Below are positions 60,136-64,000 of a stretch of DNA of 64,000 nt, piece by piece. A program made the position numbers and the translations under genes. This DNA comes from Sporosarcina sp. Te-1 (lineage in GTDB: Bacteria; Bacillota; Bacilli; Bacillales_A; Planococcaceae). Numbering within the stretch: the first letter of the stretch is position 1; each line of letters begins with the position of its first letter. The stretch covers positions 2,501,501-2,565,500 of the forward strand of contig NZ_CP071798.1 of assembly GCF_017498505.1 (NCBI RefSeq), written 5' to 3'. Under the pieces are notes generated by a model, which was not told the origin of the DNA, searched no databases, and saw only the letters and a list, made by a program, of their open reading frames with translations.

Positions 60136-62520
60136 TTATTTATCGTCTTCTCGCTGCACTAGGAATTCAGCCGAATTCCCAGCCGCATCTACAACGACTA
60201 TGGTGAGTAGATCTTTAGCTTCAAATGAAGGAAGTTCAATCAAAAACGTCCCGTCTTGACTCAGCGAAATAGATACCGGTTCACTCGCTACACCATCTTT
60301 TGATACGATGTACGATACATGCAGTTTATCATTCAGATCAAAACCTTCTCCGAGCTCCTGCAAAGCATTGTTAAAAACAATATATTGATCTGTAACTCGG
60401 CCTTGCACCTCTGAGGAACGGATGGTAGCGGTCACGGCAGGCTTTGTTGTTTTTACAAAAACAGGGCCAATGCTATCTGTCAGGGACAACGCCTTTACCA
60501 TCCCCATAAAATTAAACGAATATATCCCATCTGCGAGCGTCACCTCTTCATCCATCCAACTAGACCTATACTGATGAAGAATCGGGAATTCCCGTGCCCC
60601 CAGACTGATACCATCTTGATAGAATAAACTATCCTTAGCCTCTTTTGTTACATAATCAACAAGCTCGAGAGAAGGGTAGGATACATCGGTATTAACCGAC
60701 AACCTGACAACCGTTTGTTGGTCTGCTTCCTTCTCAGTAAAGGATATATCCTTCTTCGTTATACTAAACTCCTCAATCGCAGGCGTTACAGTCGCTCCGT
60801 TGCTAAAATCAGCCGCAAACGGCAATGAAATTTTAACCGCTCGATCACTGTTTGCAATATAGATATAGCCCAATATTTCATCGCGGTATTTCGTATCCAG
60901 ATTTTTCGATGCTGTTAACGTAATGTGGAGCATTTGTTCACCATGCAGTTTGAAGGACGGTTGATCGATGCTTACTTTCGCGTCTCCGAATGATTTCGTC
61001 ACTTGAACTGTGACATCATACTCCCCGCCGGTTCCTTTCACATCTTTCACAAGAAGCGGTTTGGTAATGGATACATCTTCAGTCAACGGCACTGGACCAA
61101 ACGTAACGGAACCTTTTCGATTTACAACAAATTCCCCCTCGCCATTCACGTCAACTTCCTCAATGGAATACGCGAGAATAGTAGGGTGAACTGCTGCATA
61201 GGGCTGCACACGTCCCGCTCCTTGATCGAACACATCAAACTTGTCAGTATTCAGCACTTTCGCTGTGTTCGCAAGCGCCACTTTAATATCAAATGGCGTC
61301 CAATCCGGATGGGCCTGCTTTATAAGCGCAGCAACACCCGCTATGTAAGGAGCTGCCTGAGATGTCCCAGTTTCCCGTTTATATGCGTCATCATAAACAG
61401 TTCCGGGGTCACCTTCCACATATCTTGGCATCGTCGAGAAGATTTCTGTACCTGGAGCCAACACATCCGGCTTAATGTCGAAATTCGGCTTTGAGGGGCC
61501 ACGTGAGCTGGAGCTATCCACCTGATCATCCCTAGTTGAATTCCCGACAGCAATTCCGAGTCTGGAAGTTCCGGGAGCCCGTACCGAGCCGCGCACCGGG
61601 CCCGTATTGCCAGCAGTGCTGATGGCAACCACCCCCGCCATGACCGCATTATTGAGCGCGACGGAAACAGCATGGGTTTCCAAATCGCTATCTCCGCTTA
61701 GCGACAGATTGATGACATCCATTTTCTGAATGACCGCTTCTTCAATCGCTTTAAGAATATAAGATGTTTTACCGACCGTATACGCGCCAAACACTCGATA
61801 CGCATACAGATCGATTTGCGGCGCTACACCTTTGACTCCATTCTTGCCGGCAAGAATACCTGCGATATGAGTTCCATGATGTGATTCGAAAGGGGATCCT
61901 GTAATCGGATGTTTTTCAGGTGCGCCTTCCGGACGTTCCAAAGGCGATGTCTCGGACGGATCATTTTCATCCCTAGGAAGGGCGTATTCCTCCGGATTGG
62001 ATTGAACGATAAAGTTTTTTCCACCTTTATATACATCCTTTAAGTCGGGATGGTTCTTATCAATGCCAGAATCAAGCACCGCAACCTTGATCCCTTGTCC
62101 TTCAATCCCTTCCGCCCAGAGAGCCTGCAATTCAGGATAGACGAGATCCTTTTCTGTCTCGTTATCGGACACGTCAGCAACTGCGAATGTACTCGCTGCC
62201 CTTACACTCAAATCAGGTTCAATCCAAACTACATCCTCAATGGCACGAAGCTTCTCGATATCTTTTGCTTGGATACGTACAGAAAAAGCGTTTAGTACCG
62301 TTCGGAACGCCTCGATTTTATCAAATCTGATCTTCCTTGCAGCCATTTCATTGATGACACGTTGTTGCTGGAGGCGCACCGCCTTTTCAGCAGTTCCTGC
62401 AGTGAACAGAAGGCCGTCCAATGCAGCCAGCCTTTCCTGAAGAACAACGGGTTCTCCGCTCAAATGAACGATAACTGCTTGCTCTTCCTCTCCCGATAAC
62501 AGCTTATGAACGTTGCGCAT
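60136..62520 (-). CDS. S8 (subtilisin-like) serine protease, no visible signal peptide
   Basis: A 794-residue protease. The propeptide/I9-like part (residues 1-110) includes EEQAVIVHLSGEPVVL and VEPDL-like WIEPDLSV. The catalytic domain has Asp150 in VAVLDSGIDKNHPDL, His215 in ESHHGTHIAGI, Asn305 in AGNTG and Ser387 in GTSQAAPYIAG. An insertion (about 165-210) precedes the His. The last 330 residues are beta-rich Fn3-like domains. The ATG at 62518-62520 has GAGGAGG 7 bases upstream and starts MRNVHKLLSGEEEQ, with no hydrophobic signal, unlike Vpr and Epr. It is either intracellular, exported by another route, or its signal was lost. Confidence 0.88.
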   Translation of the reverse strand: MRNVHKLLSGEEEQAVIVHLSGEPVVLQERLAALDGLLFTAGTAEKAVRLQQQRVINEMAARKIRFDKIEAFRTVLNAFSVRIQAKDIEKLRAIEDVVWIEPDLSVRAASTFAVADVSDNETEKDLVYPELQALWAEGIEGQGIKVAVLDSGIDKNHPDLKDVYKGGKNFIVQSNPEEYALPRDENDPSETSPLERPEGAPEKHPITGSPFESHHGTHIAGILAGKNGVKGVAPQIDLYAYRVFGAYTVGKTSYILKAIEEAVIQKMDVINLSLSGDSDLETHAVSVALNNAVMAGVVAISTAGNTGPVRGSVRAPGTSRLGIAVGNSTRDDQVDSSSSRGPSKPNFDIKPDVLAPGTEIFSTMPRYVEGDPGTVYDDAYKRETGTSQAAPYIAGVAALIKQAHPDWTPFDIKVALANTAKVLNTDKFDVFDQGAGRVQPYAAVHPTILAYSIEEVDVNGEGEFVVNRKGSVTFGPVPLTEDVSITKPLLVKDVKGTGGEYDVTVQVTKSFGDAKVSIDQPSFKLHGEQMLHITLTASKNLDTKYRDEILGYIYIANSDRAVKISLPFAADFSNGATVTPAIEEFSITKKDISFTEKEADQQTVVRLSVNTDVSYPSLELVDYVTKEAKDSLFYQDGISLGAREFPILHQYRSSWMDEEVTLADGIYSFNFMGMVKALSLTDSIGPVFVKTTKPAVTATIRSSEVQGRVTDQYIVFNNALQELGEGFDLNDKLHVSYIVSKDGVASEPVSISLSQDGTFLIELPSFEAKDLLTIVVVDAAGNSAEFLVQREDDK

Positions 62521-62578
62521 ATAAAAACCTCCTCTATCTAGAACCATTAAATGGAAGCGAGTCCTAGTTCTCGCCTCT

Positions 62579-63853
62579 TTATTTCTCCATCATTAATTTC
62601 AATATCCATTCATCTGTTTGACGTGTTCCTTCATTTCCTAGTGTACAAAAGGCTTCAATGCTTTTTTCGACGTCATCGTGAATGAAACCGTCTGTGGATT
62701 GAATTTGCTGATCATTGATCGCAAGCAACGCCGATTGGACAGCTACGTTCGAACAAGTTGAAACCTTCATGGCACATCCGGCCTTTGCCCCGTCGCAAAT
62801 CATGCCAGATACATTGCCGATTGTGTTCTGCACAGCTGCTTTCACTTGTTGAAGTGTACCGCCGAGCAAATAGACGATCGCGGCGCTTGCACCCATCCCA
62901 GCTGCCGTTACACCACACAACGCCGATAGACGGCCAAATTTTGATTTGATATGGATAGTAACTAAATGACTCAATGCTACTGCACGAACCATGCGTTCCT
63001 CAGAAGCTTGGAGTTTCTCTGCTGCCGCAACGACCGGAAGCGTAACGGCAATCCCTTGATTCCCGCTTCCCGTGTTCGCCATAACCGGCAGGGTCGAACC
63101 TGCCATCCGGGCATCCGAACCTGCGGCAGCAAGAGACATGGCGGCTGTCGCTAAATCATCGGACAAGATCCCTTTCTTCACATTTTCCCGGATCGTTCTG
63201 CCGACATTTAATCCGTAGTTGCCCGAAAGCCCCTCCAACCCGATCACCTTATTCAGTTCAATGCTTCTCTTCACAAGGGATAACTCAGCTAACTCCGCGT
63301 GCAGTACCCATTCATAAATTTCATCGAGCGTTAACGCATCCAGCTCTTCCTCTTCAGAGCGGATGCCAATGTTTTCACATCCTCCGCGAAAAATGACTTC
63401 GCCGTCGACTTCAATCAATGTGATATTGCTATGGTTATCGCTAATAATAACGAGAGCTTCCTGTTGATCTGTCTTAACCTTCACTTCAATATATAATCGT
63501 TTCGGCGTATCCGCTTGGCCCGCCTGGACTTTGCCTTCTTCAATCAATTGAAACGCTTTCAGCTCATGCTCTTTTGTTAAGCCTTCCAGCAACTCCAATT
63601 TCCTTTCCGGATTGCCTCCAGCAGCTCCGATTGCCGCAGCAAAGTCGAGTCCTTTGCCTGTCATGCCCGGAATCCCTACTGACTTTGCATTTTTGATGAT
63701 ATTTCCGCTGGCTTTCACAACGATTTGCTCAATTTCACCTTCCACATGGCTTTTGGCTGTCGCAGCCGCCAAGGCAATAGCAACTGGCTCAGTACATCCT
63801 AACGCCACCACCAATTCTTTCTCCAATATCGCCGCAATTCTATTTCTCTCCAT
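62579..63853 (-). CDS. L-cysteine desulfidase family protein (UPF0597/YhaM)
   Basis: A 424-residue protein of the CyuA/CdsB/UPF0597 family, related to the alpha part of Fe-S L-serine dehydratase. Cys20 in ALGCTEPVAIALAAA, a Cys in GGCENIGIR (about 160) and CDGAKAGCAMK (about 350) are the expected 4Fe-4S ligands. The central segment ANTGSGNQGIAVTLPVV (about 262) is a family hallmark. It probably converts L-cysteine to pyruvate, ammonia and sulfide in the cytoplasm. Start ATG at 63851-63853, with GGGGG 7 bases upstream. It runs the same way as the protease gene about 60 bases downstream. Confidence 0.85.
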   Translation of the reverse strand: MERNRIAAILEKELVVALGCTEPVAIALAAATAKSHVEGEIEQIVVKASGNIIKNAKSVGIPGMTGKGLDFAAAIGAAGGNPERKLELLEGLTKEHELKAFQLIEEGKVQAGQADTPKRLYIEVKVKTDQQEALVIISDNHSNITLIEVDGEVIFRGGCENIGIRSEEEELDALTLDEIYEWVLHAELAELSLVKRSIELNKVIGLEGLSGNYGLNVGRTIRENVKKGILSDDLATAAMSLAAAGSDARMAGSTLPVMANTGSGNQGIAVTLPVVAAAEKLQASEERMVRAVALSHLVTIHIKSKFGRLSALCGVTAAGMGASAAIVYLLGGTLQQVKAAVQNTIGNVSGMICDGAKAGCAMKVSTCSNVAVQSALLAINDQQIQSTDGFIHDDVEKSIEAFCTLGNEGTRQTDEWILKLMMEK

Positions 63854-64000
63854 TTCACAACCCCCATTTGTTTTTCATGATGTTGCACACCTCATCCGGA
63901 TAAAGTGCACTGACATTTCTGGTCTTTTACTTGAACATACTGACTTTCGATATGAAGTTCAATGGGATTCGTCAATTATGGAGTTTTTCATGTCAGGTTG
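63854..64000. other. Upstream region of the cysteine desulfidase gene
   Basis: About 147 bases with no recognised gene, riboswitch or clear promoter. A 26-codon minus-strand frame ending KCQCTLSG (63892-63970 region) lacks a ribosome site and is not called. Confidence 0.4.

Noticed and set aside
63892-63970. Short frame with KCQC before the cysteine desulfidase gene, as a cysteine leader peptide
   Set aside because: Only a TTG start with no ribosome site, and no terminator/antiterminator pair follows.

Overview
The window looks like chromosome from an endospore-forming member of the Bacillales. The evidence is sporulation and germination genes in a Bacillus-like order (cwlD, salA, gerD, kbaA), sigW-rsiW next to cdaA-cdaR-glmM and rocF, strong AGGAGG ribosome sites, ATG/GTG/TTG starts, and tRNAs with encoded CCA. 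Sporosarcina or a relative (Planococcaceae/Caryophanaceae) is my guess, from general resemblance only.

Layout. 1-2.5 kb: 5' part of an aspartate ammonia-lyase gene, a decayed stretch, an alpha/beta hydrolase and a histidine phosphatase. 2.6-18.3 kb: a complete type VII (Yuk/Ess) secretion locus on the minus strand (esxA, esaB, essB, essC, esaA, essA). It is followed in the same direction by YwqH- and YwqI-type partners, an LXG protein with an unrecognised C-terminus plus a 54-residue two-helix membrane protein, a second LXG protein with a type 50 toxin tip plus its likely immunity gene, and then a graveyard of broken toxin and immunity cassettes ending in an IS3-type insertion-sequence end. 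18.8-29.1 kb: metabolic and transport genes (nitronate monooxygenase, PstS-like membrane protein, ArsR regulator with MFS exporter, ABC exporter, Rieske oxygenase, purine permease, YwbE, methyltransferase). 29.2-35.2 kb: a 20-bp-period tandem array, an ECF sigma/anti-sigma pair, and a MarR/MMPL pair. 35.2-39 kb: amidohydrolase, YtoQ, a broken plasmid Rep gene and a double GNAT gene. 39-43.4 kb: a second tandem array and the phosphate transporter. It has the order pstB, pstS, pstC, pstA, and pstB and pstS each have their own PhoP-type promoter. 43.4-51.9 kb: glmM, cdaR, cdaA, rsiW, sigW, rocF and a PAS-GGDEF-EAL protein. 52-53 kb: five tRNAs (Asn, Thr, Tyr, Glu, Gln in transcription order). 53-64 kb: a NodB-like protein, kbaA, gerD, salA, cwlD, yceI behind an MhqR-like operator, a rhodanese, a SUFU-domain protein, a third tandem array, a subtilisin-like protease without a visible signal peptide, and an L-cysteine desulfidase family gene.

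Most unusual observations: (1) three intergenic tandem arrays, at 29.2, 39.15 and 59.8 kb. Their sequences are unrelated, but they share one architecture: a fixed core every 20-21 bp with linkers that alternate between two types. (2) The type VII effector region, with an unassigned toxin tip and a fossil record of cassette turnover. (3) Several clean regulatory sites: paired PHO boxes, paired PurBox-like sites, an MhqR-like palindrome, and a MarR-gene hairpin that contains the ribosome site.

No database search was run. Family names come from recognising motifs and gene order. Start codons were chosen by ribosome-site spacing and by overlap with upstream genes.
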